From the NCBI GenBank assembly GCA_963920575.1, contig OY986970.1:4200445-4264444 (forward strand): 64,000 nucleotides of DNA, in the 5' to 3' direction. The notes beneath the pieces were generated by a model that had not been told where the DNA came from, searched no databases, and worked only from the letters and a program-made list of their open reading frames with translations. Both the position numbers and the translations under genes were made by a program. Below are positions 32,501 to 43,687 of the stretch, piece after piece. Each line of letters starts with the position of its first letter. The stretch's first letter is position 1. The stretch comes from Narthecium ossifragum (taxonomy: Eukaryota; Streptophyta; Magnoliopsida; Dioscoreales; Nartheciaceae).

Positions 32501-33475
32501 CTACAACTGAAAACTCATTTCGGAATCTGATTTAGATTCCTTCTCGTAAATCCCATGAGGGATTTGGGTCTCAGATATTCTAATAGCATGAATAGGGGTT
32601 CCTTCACGGGAGACCGATTTCCTGGAAGAAGTTGTAATATCAGTATATTTTATAGTCCTATTAGGATCAAAAGTTATAGTAACTTCACCATCATCAGTTT
32701 GGGATATTTGATCAACTTGTTGATTAATAATAGGTCTATGAGGGACAGCATTCGTTAGTAACCAATTCTCAGGAAAATTAACTTCAGTCCATTTTATCTG
32801 TCTATTTGTAGCAATATGGGAAGACAGTAGATTAATTTCTACTAAAACTGTTTTTCCTGGAAGGGTATATTGTTTTGCTCTAGGAGCTAAGGTACTTAGG
32901 ACCTTATAATGAATTCTATAAACAATAGCTATGGTCTCGGATTGGGGTAAGAATTCATATCCGTGAGTCTTAATATTAAGACTTACAGCTTCCAAAATAT
33001 TAGGATCAGTTAAAGATAAACTCAAATTTGGATAAACATTAAAGTATACGGGTCCATGACTAAGGCTGGTTTCCATTATTCCCATTAGGGATTGAGGCCA
33101 ATTAAGACAACGGGCATCTCTTAGGCAAGAGAGAAGAGAGGCATTTAATCCTTGCAAAGTTAGTGGTTTAAAAGCCACCTGAATCAAACCTATGTGAACG
33201 TAATTATATTTTTCCATATAAGGTTCTAAATCTTCTTCCGCAAGAAGCTTAAGAGTTTGATCTTCCTGATCTACGGTTACTGTTTTTTCAACAGTTTGAA
33301 TTGCTATCATGGACTTTAAATCTAAAAAGCCAATTTTATAGATTTCCTTATTCGGAACATCAGGGATAGCCCAGTTATTTAGAGCTTCTAATTCAGAGGG
33401 AAATTCGGCTAATTGAGCATTTTTTAATTTTTTATCTTTTCGTGAATTAATTTTCCGAAGAGAAGTTGAAGCCAT
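32501..33475 (-). CDS. Pararetroviral movement protein, open frame in right copy
   Basis: An uninterrupted 324-codon frame, ATG at 33475, stop at 32503-32501. It is the first gene downstream of the primer site on this strand. Predicted role: virus movement protein of the 30K type. At the position of the left copy's stop this copy has a sense codon, and one other amino-acid difference was seen. The complete upstream promoter arm is present too, so transcription is conceivable, but expression is not shown and the rest of the viral genome is missing in this orientation. Confidence 0.75.
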   Translation of the reverse strand: MASTSLRKINSRKDKKLKNAQLAEFPSELEALNNWAIPDVPNKEIYKIGFLDLKSMIAIQTVEKTVTVDQEDQTLKLLAEEDLEPYMEKYNYVHIGLIQVAFKPLTLQGLNASLLSCLRDARCLNWPQSLMGIMETSLSHGPVYFNVYPNLSLSLTDPNILEAVSLNIKTHGYEFLPQSETIAIVYRIHYKVLSTLAPRAKQYTLPGKTVLVEINLLSSHIATNRQIKWTEVNFPENWLLTNAVPHRPIINQQVDQISQTDDGEVTITFDPNRTIKYTDITTSSRKSVSREGTPIHAIRISETQIPHGIYEKESKSDSEMSFQL

Positions 33476-34165
33476 GATTACTCGAGATGGGTAGACTTAA
33501 TTAAAGTAAGATGAACCAGAAGAAGTATTGGTGCAGGTTTCTTGCTTACTAAGGTTTCGTTATGAATCAATATAGGCTTTTGCTCGACTGCCAACGAATC
33601 ACAGGACTTACCCTAACGCTACCTTTAGCAAACGGTGCCAAACGCGGCTTGGATGTCGATCCACAAAAGCAGTATAAAACTCATAAAACGAAATCATAGT
33701 AAACAAGAACATAAACACCAATACTACTAATAATCACATCTTGCTCTAATAAAATCTACACATTACTCGACACTACTCAAACCTGGCTCTGATACCAATA
33801 AAAACAAAGATATTGATTAGATCAATTATCCAGAGAGCTAGCGCTCGATGCTACCGATCTGGTATGAACGAGATCAGAAGGTAGAACTGAACTATGAAAG
33901 TTCCAGTCTTTGGATAATCTTTCTAAACTATATCTCTACAGAATAATTAAAAAGCAAAGAGAGAGATGAAGAACTTACTAGGAACTTCAAATATATTCCA
34001 CTGGTTGTAGTTACAAGGAGGAAGATAGGTTACAAGAGGAGAGTGGGTGAGAACCAGCGTACTGAACTCAGACGAGTTCTTCCTCCTATATAGAGGTACA
34101 AGCCTTCAAGGCTAAGTAAAGCTGCATTATTGAGAGAATATTTCTCTTTCAATCCTGTCGGCTTA
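33476..34165 (-). promoter_or_regulatory. Viral intergenic region, right copy
   Basis: The minus strand carries the same primer site TGGTATCAGAGC at 33797-33786 and the same TATA-like CTCTATATAGG near 34096-34086. The two viral promoters therefore face each other across the locus. Confidence 0.8.
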
Positions 34166-34166
34166 T

Positions 34167-34170
<4 letters not shown>

Positions 34171-34204
<34 letters not shown>
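34171..34204. repeat. TA-dinucleotide tract at right virus boundary
   Basis: An uninterrupted (TA)17 stretch followed by GAAACACACACACAAT. Confidence 0.95.
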
Positions 34205-34207
<3 letters not shown>

Positions 34208-34234
34208 ACACACACACAATACATTTATGTATAT

Positions 34235-34395
34235 TATCTATGTTACTAAGTGGGCCTCCGAGCCACATGACACGGGCAACCACCCACCCCGACTATCCCC
34301 TCTCTCTATTCAGTCACTATCCTTTGGTTTTTGGTTAAGATGTGACATACGACTCATAAAACCTCCCCTTATATATTAGATTAATAATCAGAGAG
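34235..34395. repeat. Dispersed repeat family, copy 1
   Basis: CATGACACGGGCAACCACCCACCCCGACTATCC-like start and a CATACGACTCATAAAACCT...CTTATATATTAGAT end. A second copy with the same order of words is at 40625-40830. Both end in TTATATAATAGAT-like sequence. Non-coding; the class is uncertain. Confidence 0.5.
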
Positions 34396-34509
34396 CTATC
34401 CTTGTCTTAACCAACATATCAATTCAAATTGCATTTGAATTTAACCTAACTCGTAACTAAATGGAACCACTTTAACAGCTTAAGTTTGTTGCGAAAGTGT
34501 TCCACCCTA

Positions 34510-34925
34510 TGCAGCACAGATACATGTACGATACGATACGGACATTCCGATACAATAATTCTTGAAAAATTAGGATACGGATACGGTGAGAATACGACAA
34601 TATAATAATATATTTAATTTCATGGTAAGTTTAAAATTTGAAATAAATGCATTTAAAGTTCAAATCGTTCATCTCTATAATCTCTAAAAACCAAAAGACA
34701 TATGTTTAATAGTAATGTATTCATCTACATAAATATGAAAGAACTTCAAAGACAAATAAGTTAAGAAAGTTTCTATCTCTTTAACTACGTAACTCTTTTA
34801 AGTCTTAACCAAAGGTCCAAGCGTATTTTAACCGTATCCTAAAACATATCATAGCCGTATCACAACTATATCCGATACGCATCCAAGTGTATCGGGTGCG
34901 TATTCGTATCCGACATGTGTCAAAT
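34510..34925. repeat. Imperfect TIR element with GATACG words
   Basis: The left part (ACAGATACATGTACGATACGATACGG) and the inverted right part (GACACATGTCGGATACGAATACGC) are similar, about 30 bp each, with further GTATCC/GGATAC words inside. No gene; target duplication not found. Confidence 0.4.
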
Positions 34926-34956
34926 ATGGTAAGCTTTCAAATCTGAAGTATCCTTA

Positions 34957-35997
34957 GGCCATGTTTGGTAGCACTTTTGATCTAGGAACCGGAATGGGAA
35001 TTCCTTAAAACAAGGAATTCAAAGTGTTTGGTTGCACTATTGATCCAGGAACCGGAATTGAAGTTCCTGTGTTTGAGGGAACTCAAGATTCTCGAATTTG
35101 ATATGGGAATGCAAAGTTCCCTCAAACGCAGGAACTCTCATTTCATGGAATTTACATGAATACCCTTCATCTTTGTTTGATTAAACTGATCAAACGGCTA
35201 GGATCAATTTTAAAAATAATCCTATTTCTTTCTATTATTTATTAATAATCTTATTTCTTTCTCTTATTTATTAATAATATTTCAAATAATATTAATAATC
35301 TTATTTATTTCTCTTATTTATTAATAATATTCCAAATAATGTTAATAATATTATTTCTATCTTATTTATTAATAAATATTTCAAATAATATTAATAATAT
35401 TATTTCTTTCTCTTATTTATTAATAATATTCCAAATAATATTAATAATATTATTTCTCTCTTATTTATTAATATTATTTCAAATAATATTAATAATCTTA
35501 TTTCTTACTCTTATTTATTAATAATATTTCAAATAATAATAATAATAATATTTATATCTTATTTATTAATAATATTTTAAATAATATTAATAATCTTATT
35601 TCTTTCTCTTATTTATTAATAATATTAGGAACTCTCATATTAATAATCTTATTTCTTTCTCTTATTTATTAATAATATTTCAAATAATAATCTTATTTCT
35701 TTCTCTCATTATTAATAGTGTTTCATTCAAATAAGTCATGGTAATGCAAATACATATACATACAGAAATATATTCGTAAATCTATGCTATTAGAGGCAGG
35801 GGTATTTTGGTCTTTAATTTATATTCCCATTCCAATTCCCATGCTTATTATGTATACCAAACAGTTGTAAGTTACATTCCCATTTCAGTTCCTTGACGTA
35901 CCAAACAACCACAATTCCTTTCCAGTTCCCGTTCCTATTCCCAATCCCGTTCTCATTCCCATTCCCATTCTAATTCTCATGGCAACCAAACGTGACG
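34957..35997. mobile_element. PIF/Harbinger-type MITE, 1041 bp, TTA target duplication
   Basis: TTA flanks both ends (34954-34956 and 35998-36000). Tips GGCCATGTTTGGTAGC and, inverted, CGTCACGTTTGGTTGC are similar. Subterminal inverted GGAATGGGAATTCC/GGGAATGGGAAT words follow. The centre (35210-35720) is a tandem array of ~50-65-bp units, TTATTTCTTTCTCTTATTTA then TTAATAATATTTCAAATAA, about eight times. It encodes nothing. It lies 280 bp upstream of the BURP gene start. Confidence 0.85.
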
Positions 35998-36215
35998 TTA
36001 GTGTGGCGCCCATGGGAGAACCCGGAGAAGCATCGAGCGGTGCATGATACTCCATTCATACCTGTACGCTGATCAGTCGGACGTCATGCGTCGCCGACCA
36101 ACAGCTAGCATTGAATTGCCATGAACGGGGGCAGTTAGGTTGTTCTATTAATTCGCTTCTCCCATCTGGGTGGGGAGGTCCCCACCCACACTTCACTCCA
36201 CTGCATCTTTGGTTC

Positions 36216-36222
36216 TATAAAT
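36216..36222 (+). promoter_or_regulatory. TATA box of the BURP gene
   Basis: TATAAAT, 62 bp upstream of the start codon, in otherwise mixed sequence. The spacing allows a 5' UTR of roughly 35 bases. Confidence 0.6.
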
Positions 36223-36283
36223 CTAAACCTCAGTAGTGCTCTTTGGATGCAATCTCTAGCACCACCTCCATATTCATTACACG

Positions 36284-37711
36284 ATGAATCAATTCATATT
36301 TCTCCTCTTCCTTCTGCTGGTAAGCTAGCTCAAACAAAACCCAGTCCTCTAACATTCATCTCTTTTTTGTTTTTATTTGTTGGCATACATGAATCTTTTC
36401 TAACGATATAAATCATTCATGTCGCTGCTCTAGCTCACAGCCGCGGCTAGCCATGCAGCTGTACCTGCCCAAGTTTATTGGAAGTCCGTCTTGCCTAACA
36501 CTCCAATGCCCAGCGCCATACGCGAGCTCATACCCACCGCCACCGGTGACTAGCTCTTAATACATATAAACATACACTCAGTTGATGAATAAAACAAGAA
36601 GGGAAAACAGAGAGATTTTGCTTTATGGACTTCTTTAAAACTGGTCTTTTTCATTGCAGATGAGCTTACTGACGAGAAGACAGGCACGTCAGTGAACGTC
36701 GGCAAGGGCGGTGTCTCTGTGAACACCGGAAAAGGGTCCGCCGTGAACGTGGGGCGCAAGGGAGTGGGTGTCAACGTCGGCAGCCATGGCAGCGCTAGCG
36801 GCGGCACCCGCGTCGGCGTCGGGAGTGGTGGCGTTCACGTGAGCAACGGCAAGGGGAAGACGAACGTCAACGTCCGCAAGGGAGGGGTAGGCGTGAGCGT
36901 TGGTGGGGGCCGTGGCGGCACCCGTGTGGGGGTGGGGAAGGGAGGAGTGGGCGTCACTACCGGCGGACGCAAAGGGAAGCCGCCGGTGATCGTGAAGGTC
37001 GGCGACCCATTCAAGTACGTATATGCAGCCTCCGAGACGCAGCTCCATGACGATCCCAACGCCGCGCTCTTCTTGTTGGAGAATGACCTGCACCCCGGTG
37101 CTAAGATGAACTTATACTTTGGCAAAAGTACATCGGGTGCTGCCTTTATTTCTCGCTCGGCGGCGGACTCCATGCCATTCTCGTCTGCTGAGCTACCTCA
37201 AATCCTAAACCATTTTTCAATAAACCCAAACTCCGCTGAAGCCGAGATCACCAAGAACACTCTTAAGGAGTGCGAAGAGCCCGGAGTAGAAGGGGAGAGC
37301 AAGCATTGTGTCACCTCGCTCGAGTCCATGGTTGAATTCAGCATGTCAAGCCTTAAGACAAGCGATATCCAGGCTTCATCGACGACGGTGGAGGACGTTC
37401 CTCTACAGCTATACACGGTCGAACAGTCCGGGGCGCGCGCGATGGCCGGATCGAAGCTGGTGGCGTGCCATCCTGAGGCTTATGCCTACGCTGTTTTCTA
37501 TTGCCACGCCACGGGCGCCGCCAGGGCCTACACTGTGCCCCTGGCGGGAGCTGACGGGACGAAGGTGGAGGCGGTGGCGGTGTGCCACACCGACACCGCG
37601 TCGTGGAACCCGAAGCACCTGGCTTTCCAAGTGCTCAAGGTGAAGCCCGGGTCCGTTCCCGTTTGCCACTTCCTACCACACGGCCATGTTGTGTGGACCT
37701 CCAGGAGTTAA
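36284..37711 (+). CDS. BURP-domain protein, RD22-like
   Basis: A predicted secreted/cell-wall protein; RD22-type BURP proteins are often induced by drought or ABA, but regulation is not visible here. Three exons: 36284-36319, 36434-36545, 36660-37711, all GT-AG; product 399 aa. Residues 1-22 form a signal peptide ([12 protein letters not shown], then TAAASHA). A short conserved segment ([19 protein letters not shown]) follows. Residues 55-163 are Gly/Val-rich repeats ([14 protein letters not shown] and similar), the TxV-type repeats of RD22 proteins. The BURP domain occupies about 166-399: [31 protein letters not shown], and four CH pairs at C319, C331, C358 and C385 with spacing X10-X25-X25, exactly the family signature. 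Complete and apparently functional. A TATA box lies at 36216. Confidence 0.95.
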
Positions 37712-39612
37712 GTAGAGAGGCAGTGCTCTCATAAGTGTGGCATTATGGCTCGTTATGTAGTTTCATCTGTTGCTCTGTTACCTCTGTAATCTGTACTATA
37801 CAGGACTTCTGGTTCTTACGTTTTCCCTAAATGTTTGTCATGTCATGCTCGTATATGTAAGACTATATTAAGAGAAGTGGTTTGCCATGTGCATCATTCA
37901 ATACCACTTTTAACTTTCAATGCTTCAGATCCACTCATGTTCTCATAATATAAGCTAATAATACATGACCACGTAATCATGTACTGAAAAACCATGTACA
38001 CTAATCTCTTTTCCTATATTAATACCAACCTGCTGCTATGAGCATTTCGCGCTTCGCGGCGATGAGCAGACGATTGTGATTACTTGCAAGTGATACAGAT
38101 TACATATGCGACGACCAAGCTTACATGGAAGTTAGCGAGCTTCTAAATGGAAATGAAGCGCAGGTAATTAATGAACCCCCACACCTAAAAATCCCTTCAA
38201 AAATAACGATCAACGCTCTGGGACAAACGCATAGATCACGGAAATTATCTAGTGATATTATTATTTTCCCAGATTCGGAATATATAGTTATCTAATTATT
38301 GAGAAATTCCTAAAGTACATACTTGAGCTTGCTTTTCGTCGTACAAGAGCAAGAGCATCCTGATCTGATCGTCAGCTGAACTGATCCTGTAAGACACCAG
38401 GCCATGAGGTCATGTTGGGCCCATAAACGGAGCCCGTTTTATCAGCATGGACGGCCTGGAGCACCTGTAGACCCAAATCCAAGGCCATGTTGGTCCCAGA
38501 TACGGAGCCCGTTTTGCCTGCATAGAGCCGTGGACGGCCTAGGACTATAACACCTGTAAGACACAAATGCAAAGCCCATTTACTCATCACAATTCCAGAC
38601 TGGGCCCTCCTGTCTTCCCGATCGCATGAGCATGACATCCTCCACTTAAGTAGTATCAAAAACATCACGCTCTGATGGCGGGGTTGGTTGACTACTTTGA
38701 ATCATGAATGGTGAAGCTGTGTTAGCCGTGGGATTCTTCTTTTCCCTGAGATCCTTGGTAGTAGGTAATAGATAAATGGGGCAGTAGGTAATAGATAGAG
38801 ACGTAGACCTAGAAAACTACTAGAGGTGTACTCATACAATAAGGAAACGAACAATGGGTAGGTGGCCAACCAAATCGACACCATTGTCAGTTAATACTCA
38901 ACTGGTAAATCACACTATAATCCCATATCTGAGGACATAGAATTCATGTTCCAAATTTTCATCGCTAATTGCAACCTGCCAACCAAAGTCCTGATCCGAC
39001 AAGGCGTCGCCTGCCCGGCACTTAGACCATATTTGGTTTGGGGATAAGATTTATCCCTAAACACAATGAGATTAACAAAATAAAGATAAGGTGGATTAAG
39101 ATGGATCATCCCAAACAATAAGAATATCACTCATCTTATCTCCATTTAACTCCTGATTATATTTTAAATTTTATTTTTTTAACAAAAAAAATATTTTGAC
39201 CTATATTCATTTATTATTTGAATTTTTCTAACCCAAAATTCCTTGACCGGATTAGTCTTATGCTCTTGCAAAACGGCATTAGTCGCCTTCCCACGTGGAA
39301 CTCTGAGGTGGCTGTCCCACCACGCGCACTGACACAGGCAGCTGGGTCCCTAACCAACCGATAATGTGAACCACTCGAGACGTGGTAGGTGCCATTTGGT
39401 TTCCATCACGTGAAAAGAAAGCCCATTTCCAAACCCCTTTTATACTAATCGACCGACACAACAGCAGTTTATTTTCCCCCTACTAATATCCCACAATCAA
39501 CACCTTTCCTCCTTTTTCTTTTTTATTTTTGTTTTTGTTTTTGTTTTTTGCGTTTTTGGATCCCCGGATTTGCTTTTGAAATCTGAGACGTACCGTGCCC
39601 TTCATTAATACA
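37712..39612. other. 3' UTR and intergenic region with an ~85-bp tandem duplication
   Basis: The first ~150 bases are probably the BURP 3' UTR. At 38399-38572 two tandem units share AGGCCATG, CGGAGCCCGTTTT, GGACGGCCT and CACCTGTA(A)GAC. About 39030-39140 has ATAAGATTTATCCC/AAGATAAGGTGG words suggestive of an old MITE. No gene. Confidence 0.5.
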
Positions 39613-39615
39613 CTA

Positions 39616-40465
39616 GGGGCTCGTTTGGCAAACATGAATCTGATGAATTAACTGAATAAGGAATCTGTGAAATTAACTGAATGGGGAATGAGCTGAATCT
39701 GGTGATTCTGTGGATTTTGATTCTGTTATTTGGTTGGTCTATATGGGATGAGCTGAATCTGTTGATTCTGGCGTTTGGCTTGTCTATTATGGATGAGCTG
39801 AATATGCTAATTTTGTGGATTCTGGTGTTTAATTCATAAATATCTGAATTGGAACCGAGTGAATTTTGACAGCATGTTAATAATAAAACTTTAAGTTTTC
39901 TTCAAATTAAAACATGTTTTTCATTATAATAATAACAATACCCGTGAGATATGATTGATCGAAATTATTGAAAATTTAGGTCAAACTAATTCTTTGAATG
40001 CATCTAATCATGTAAAATGATCGATCGAAATTATTAAAAATTCAGGTATAATTTAAGTTATAATATATTAAATGATTTTATAAATTAAATTACATCAAAT
40101 ATTTGCTTTCAAAAATACTCAATATTGGTCTCATAACGAAGATATCGATGATATTTTTTCAATGAGACTAATTTCATAAAGTTTCAACATATATATTTAA
40201 AGTTATGATAAATATAGCTATTTTATAAATCAAGGGGATAAAATGGTCATTTATGATAATCTCAAATCCGGATCACGTTGGATGGAAGCGGCATTCGCTC
40301 GAATCGATGGAATGCTGCGATTCCAAATTTCTGGAATCCGAGGCTGGTCGGATACTGCCCATTCCAAATAGTAAAATCAGCCAAACATGAGAATAGATGG
40401 AATGTGGAATCCGCTCATTCCCCATTCCATCTAATACTTCCCATACTATGCTTGCCAAACGGACC
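39616..40465. mobile_element. Harbinger-like MITE, ~850 bp
   Basis: Tips GGGGCTCGTTTGGCAA and, inverted, GGTCCGTTTGGCAA match over CGTTTGGCAA. CTA flanks both sides (39613-39615 and 40466-40468), a 3-bp target duplication. Subterminal inverted GAATCTG/CTGAAT-type and GGAATG/CATTCC words are repeated. No coding capacity. Confidence 0.7.
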
Positions 40466-40624
40466 CTAGGTTGTTCTAGTAACCACTCATCCATATTGCC
40501 TCTCTTTCTCCTCCATTTTCTATGATTCAATTGTTACGTGTCCCCATCCTCTTTTTTTTTTGACTTAGCTGTCACATGAAATAAAATAAATGAGTCAGAT
40601 TGTAACTAATAAAAATTGACATTA

Positions 40625-40830
40625 TATAATAAACTAGATGAGCCCGTGTCATTTGACACGGGTAACCACCCACCCCTACTATCCTTAACCACCCACATCC
40701 ACTACCCCTCTTTATGACTCAGATGTCACATATCTCATTTTCTTCTCCTCTTTTTAGGACTCAATTGTCACGTATAAGAAAATTCATGACTCATAAAATC
40801 TAACCTTATATAATAGATATATCATGGATA
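40625..40830. repeat. Dispersed repeat family, copy 2
   Basis: It begins TATAATAAACTAGATGAGCC with a perfect hairpin CCCGTGTCATTTGACACGGG at 40641-40660, then AACCACCCACCCCTACTATCC, and ends CTTATATAATAGATATATC. It matches copy 1 at 34235-34395 in order of motifs. Confidence 0.5.
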
Positions 40831-41880
40831 ACTTGAATGGCTTTACGCATTTTTCATACCAATATCTCGAATCAGGGTGATTCTTGCGCCATTGAAGAGA
40901 TTCAATGACTTCAAAATCTTCAAATTATATTTTTATTAAATTATAAATTCAAATACTTGAAGTTAAGATAAGCTGTTAAAGTTGTCGATTTTCCAATGGA
41001 AGCTGACTTCGTTGAATTTGGATTTGAAATTCAAACGTGGAAGGACAATGCATCTTTTGTCTATATTCTGAAAAAAAAAACACGGTCTTATAGGTATTTT
41101 CCTCGGCCCATTTCTCTAATTGATAGTTTTCTAAAAAATATCCCTCGCATCAAATCTTCACCCAACAAAGAAACAATTATAGAATATTCTGTCATATGAA
41201 ATCAAAAGACAATTATTCTTATTTAATATGCCCCTCGTTTCTGGAGTATATTTCGATCCTATGTAATTTTATTAGCCAATCACAAACAATTTTTTTTCAT
41301 GCTATATTGTTTTTTTTGACAAATTGAGTCGTTCTATATTGTCTGAGCTTGAAAAATGATGTTTAGCTTGATTTCCTAGATGAAATTTAACAGCGACTAG
41401 CAATTTGGGAATTTCTTTAAATGGTGCAAATATCAATAAGGACCGGGATTTTTCACAATATAGTCATAAAACACGACTGTATTTGTCCCAAAAAAAAAGC
41501 TACAGCAGCTCTGGCCCATCCATTCTATAGCTTCAGTTTGACTCTATTGTCTTCGCTACTGTCGGATCTCCCTTTTGGTCCCATTTCCAACCAGTCGGAA
41601 TCAAAATAGAGCCAAATGGTCCAGATCCAAGTTAAACGGCGTCTACGATTCTTCTATCCAACAACCCCCCCACCTAACACAATGTTGGTAAATACGCACG
41701 CGATACTCGGGTGTCGGTGGATATCCAAAATCCAATAACCCGATATAGAAATCCGAATGACAGAGGTATCTATTTACCTTCCCTACTAAACGGATGCGTA
41801 CCCGGTTGCGTGGATCCAACCAAACCCCAGCCAGTAGCCGTCACCGTGACAAACGGATGCGGCGCGGCAAACGCGCTCCT
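40831..41880. other. Intergenic, nothing recognised
   Basis: Mostly AT-rich. The last ~250 bases become GC-richer and are probably the distal promoter of the MTHFR-like gene. Confidence 0.4.
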
Positions 41881-41888
41881 GCACAAAT

Positions 41889-41894
41889 TATATA
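41889..41894 (+). promoter_or_regulatory. TATA box of the MTHFR-like gene
   Basis: TATATA inside CACAAATTATATAGAAGCC, 94 bp upstream of the start codon, a normal plant core promoter position. Confidence 0.6.
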
Positions 41895-41987
41895 GAAGCC
41901 CGGACCGGAATAAATGAACAGCCTTTACCTCCCCGCCGGTATAACTCCGCCCCTTTTGCTCTCCCTTCATCTCCGGCAACCATAGAG

Positions 41988-43070
41988 ATGAAGGTGATCG
42001 AGAAGATCCATGCGGCGAACGACGAAGGCCGCGTGGCCTTCTCCTTCGAGTACATGACGGCGAAGCCCGGCCACGACGCCGCCGACACCCTCGCCGCCAC
42101 GGTCTCCCGCATGGTCGCCCATGGCCCGGCCTTCTGCGACCTCACCTGGCGCCCCAACCCTCCCTATCCCGACCTCACCCTGGAATTCGCCGCCCGCATG
42201 CAGCGGGACATCGGCATCGAGACCATGATGCATCTCACCTGCATCGGCACACCACTCGCCTTAATCGACCGCGCCCTTTCCTCCGCCCGCGCGGCCGGGA
42301 TCCGCAACATCGTCGCCCTCCGCGGCGATACGCCCAAATCGCTCGATTCCTCAGCCAACGAGGAAGGGCTCTCCTCCGCCTTAGATCTCGTCAAGCACAT
42401 CCGCGCGACTCACGGGGACTACTTTGGCATCGCCGTCGCCGGATATCCAGGTTCGCAAACCCATTTCCCAAAGCCTTTTCCTGATGCTAACCCTAGATCT
42501 CTGAATCCTAATTGAGATCAGACTGAAACAGAGGCACATCCGAGCAAGATCCCGGAGGGGAGCGACAGGGCGACGGAGGAGGGGTACGAGAGCGATCTGG
42601 CGTACCTGAAGAGCAAAGTGGATGCCGGGGCCGATCTGATCATAACCCAGCTGTTCTTCGACACCGAAGTGTTCTTCAAGTTCGTGAACGACTGCCGGAG
42701 GGTGGGGATCCAGTGCCCGGTCGTGCCGGGGGTGCTGCCCATCACGACGTTCAGGAACTTCAGGTTCATGACCGTGACCTGCCGGACGATGGTGCCGAAG
42801 GAGGTGAGGGAGGAGGTGGAGGCGAGGAAGGGGGACGAGGCGGCCTTGACGGAGTACGGGGTGGAGCTGGCCACGGCAATGTGCCGGGAGATGGTGGCGT
42901 GCGGTGTCCGGGCGCTGCACTTCTACACCATGAACAAGGATGCCCCGGCCTTAGCAGTGCTGCGGAACCTGGGGATCGTCGGAGATGGCGATCATAATGC
43001 GGTCGATAATCTCCAAAATGGGAGGAGATCAGAGGCGGAGCTCGAGAACGAATTGGTGGCCACCGCATAA
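41988..43070 (+). CDS. Methylenetetrahydrofolate reductase-like protein, catalytic domain only
   Basis: Two exons, 41988-42450 and 42532-43070; the 81-bp intron is GT-AG, phase 1. Product 333 aa. The sequence follows the FAD-containing MTHFR barrel: MKVIEKI start, FSFEY with the catalytic Glu at 21, MVAHGPAFCDLTW, IETMMHLTC, GIRNIVALRGD, YFGIAVAGYP, AHP, DLAYLKSKVDAGADLIITQL, FVNDCRRVGIQCPVVPGVLPI, and ALHFYTMNKD. MTHFR converts 5,10-methylene- to 5,10-methyl-THF for methionine synthesis. Oddities: typical plant MTHFR is near 590 aa with a C-terminal regulatory half, absent here; the usual FPPK after FEY is MTAK, and the glycine-rich GAGGS after TW is RPNPPYP. Canonical plant genes have many introns; this one has one. 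It could be a specialised paralogue, a partly retroposed copy or a decaying gene, though the frame is fully open. Confidence 0.85.
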
Positions 43071-43679
43071 GGCCAATCCAGGGGAAACGAACTAAGTTCG
43101 TTCCGTTCCATTCCATTCTTGATGAAATTATTATCGAATATCGAGTGTAGCTGATTTAAAAAATCACACAGTTTATTTGTATTTCATTTGTGTTAGTGTA
43201 ACTCTAAAAAACCTAGTTCGTGTCCACTTTGTTTGGTTAAATGGACATACCTACCTACCGGATTGTGATTTTATTCAATGGATAAATCAATTACATCATT
43301 TAAATAAATATAATGTTGTTTGAGGCAAATCCAAATTGTATAGCAAATTACAGGGAAGATATGGAAGTTTCTCGCTCCTTTTTCTTTATCTTCTGCTGCA
43401 CATAATCTGTAGAGAAACTAACAAAATTATTGACCTTTTTTTCTAAAAAAAGAAAGTTAAGCCCGTAAGGCCCATTAAGTACGGGCCGGGCCTGGCCGCG
43501 CACTCCACATGCTGAACGGTGGCCAACTTATACCGCTAATCCTCCCACTAGTCCCCAGAAATTAGGACGGTGAATGTGTATGGAGAGAGAAAGAGTTGAC
43601 CTCAAGCTCTCAACAGTCATTTCAACATCTGGGGGTTGGAGATTTGCTATTATAAGGCCAATTCCATCCTCTTGCTTGT
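43071..43679. other. 3' UTR and intergenic
   Basis: No gene. A GGCCC/GGGCC-rich patch at 43463-43500. Confidence 0.4.
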
Positions 43680-43687
43680 GTTATATG

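Larger units (their letters stand above)
24854..34165. mobile_element. Endogenous pararetrovirus (Caulimoviridae), one permuted genome plus inverted 1.8-kb segment
   Basis: Plus-strand order from 24854: aspartic protease, reverse transcriptase, RNase H, unknown C-terminal region, intergenic region with TATA box and initiator-Met-tRNA primer site, movement protein, capsid/nucleic-acid-binding region, coiled-coil region, ending near 32357. The nonamer AAACTTAAT is present at both ends of this unit (24854-24862 and 32349-32357), so the unit reads as a circle of about 7495 bp opened just before the protease. From 32354 to 34165 a second piece follows in inverted orientation. No integrase and no LTRs are present, as expected for a virus integrated by illegitimate recombination. 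TA-dinucleotide tracts flank the locus; this recalls florendoviruses, but the genus is not assigned. Several coding breaks mean the left copy is not intact. Confidence 0.9.
32354..34165 (-). repeat. Right arm of the 1812-bp inverted repeat
   Basis: The reverse complement of 28313-30124. The junction with the plus-oriented genome at 32354-32357 shares TAAT between both sequences, a microhomology. The outer end stops at 34165, five bases before the TA tract. Confidence 0.9.

Noticed and set aside
42381..42920. 179-codon minus-strand frame across the MTHFR-like gene
   Set aside because: Antisense shadow of GC-rich coding sequence, crossing the intron.
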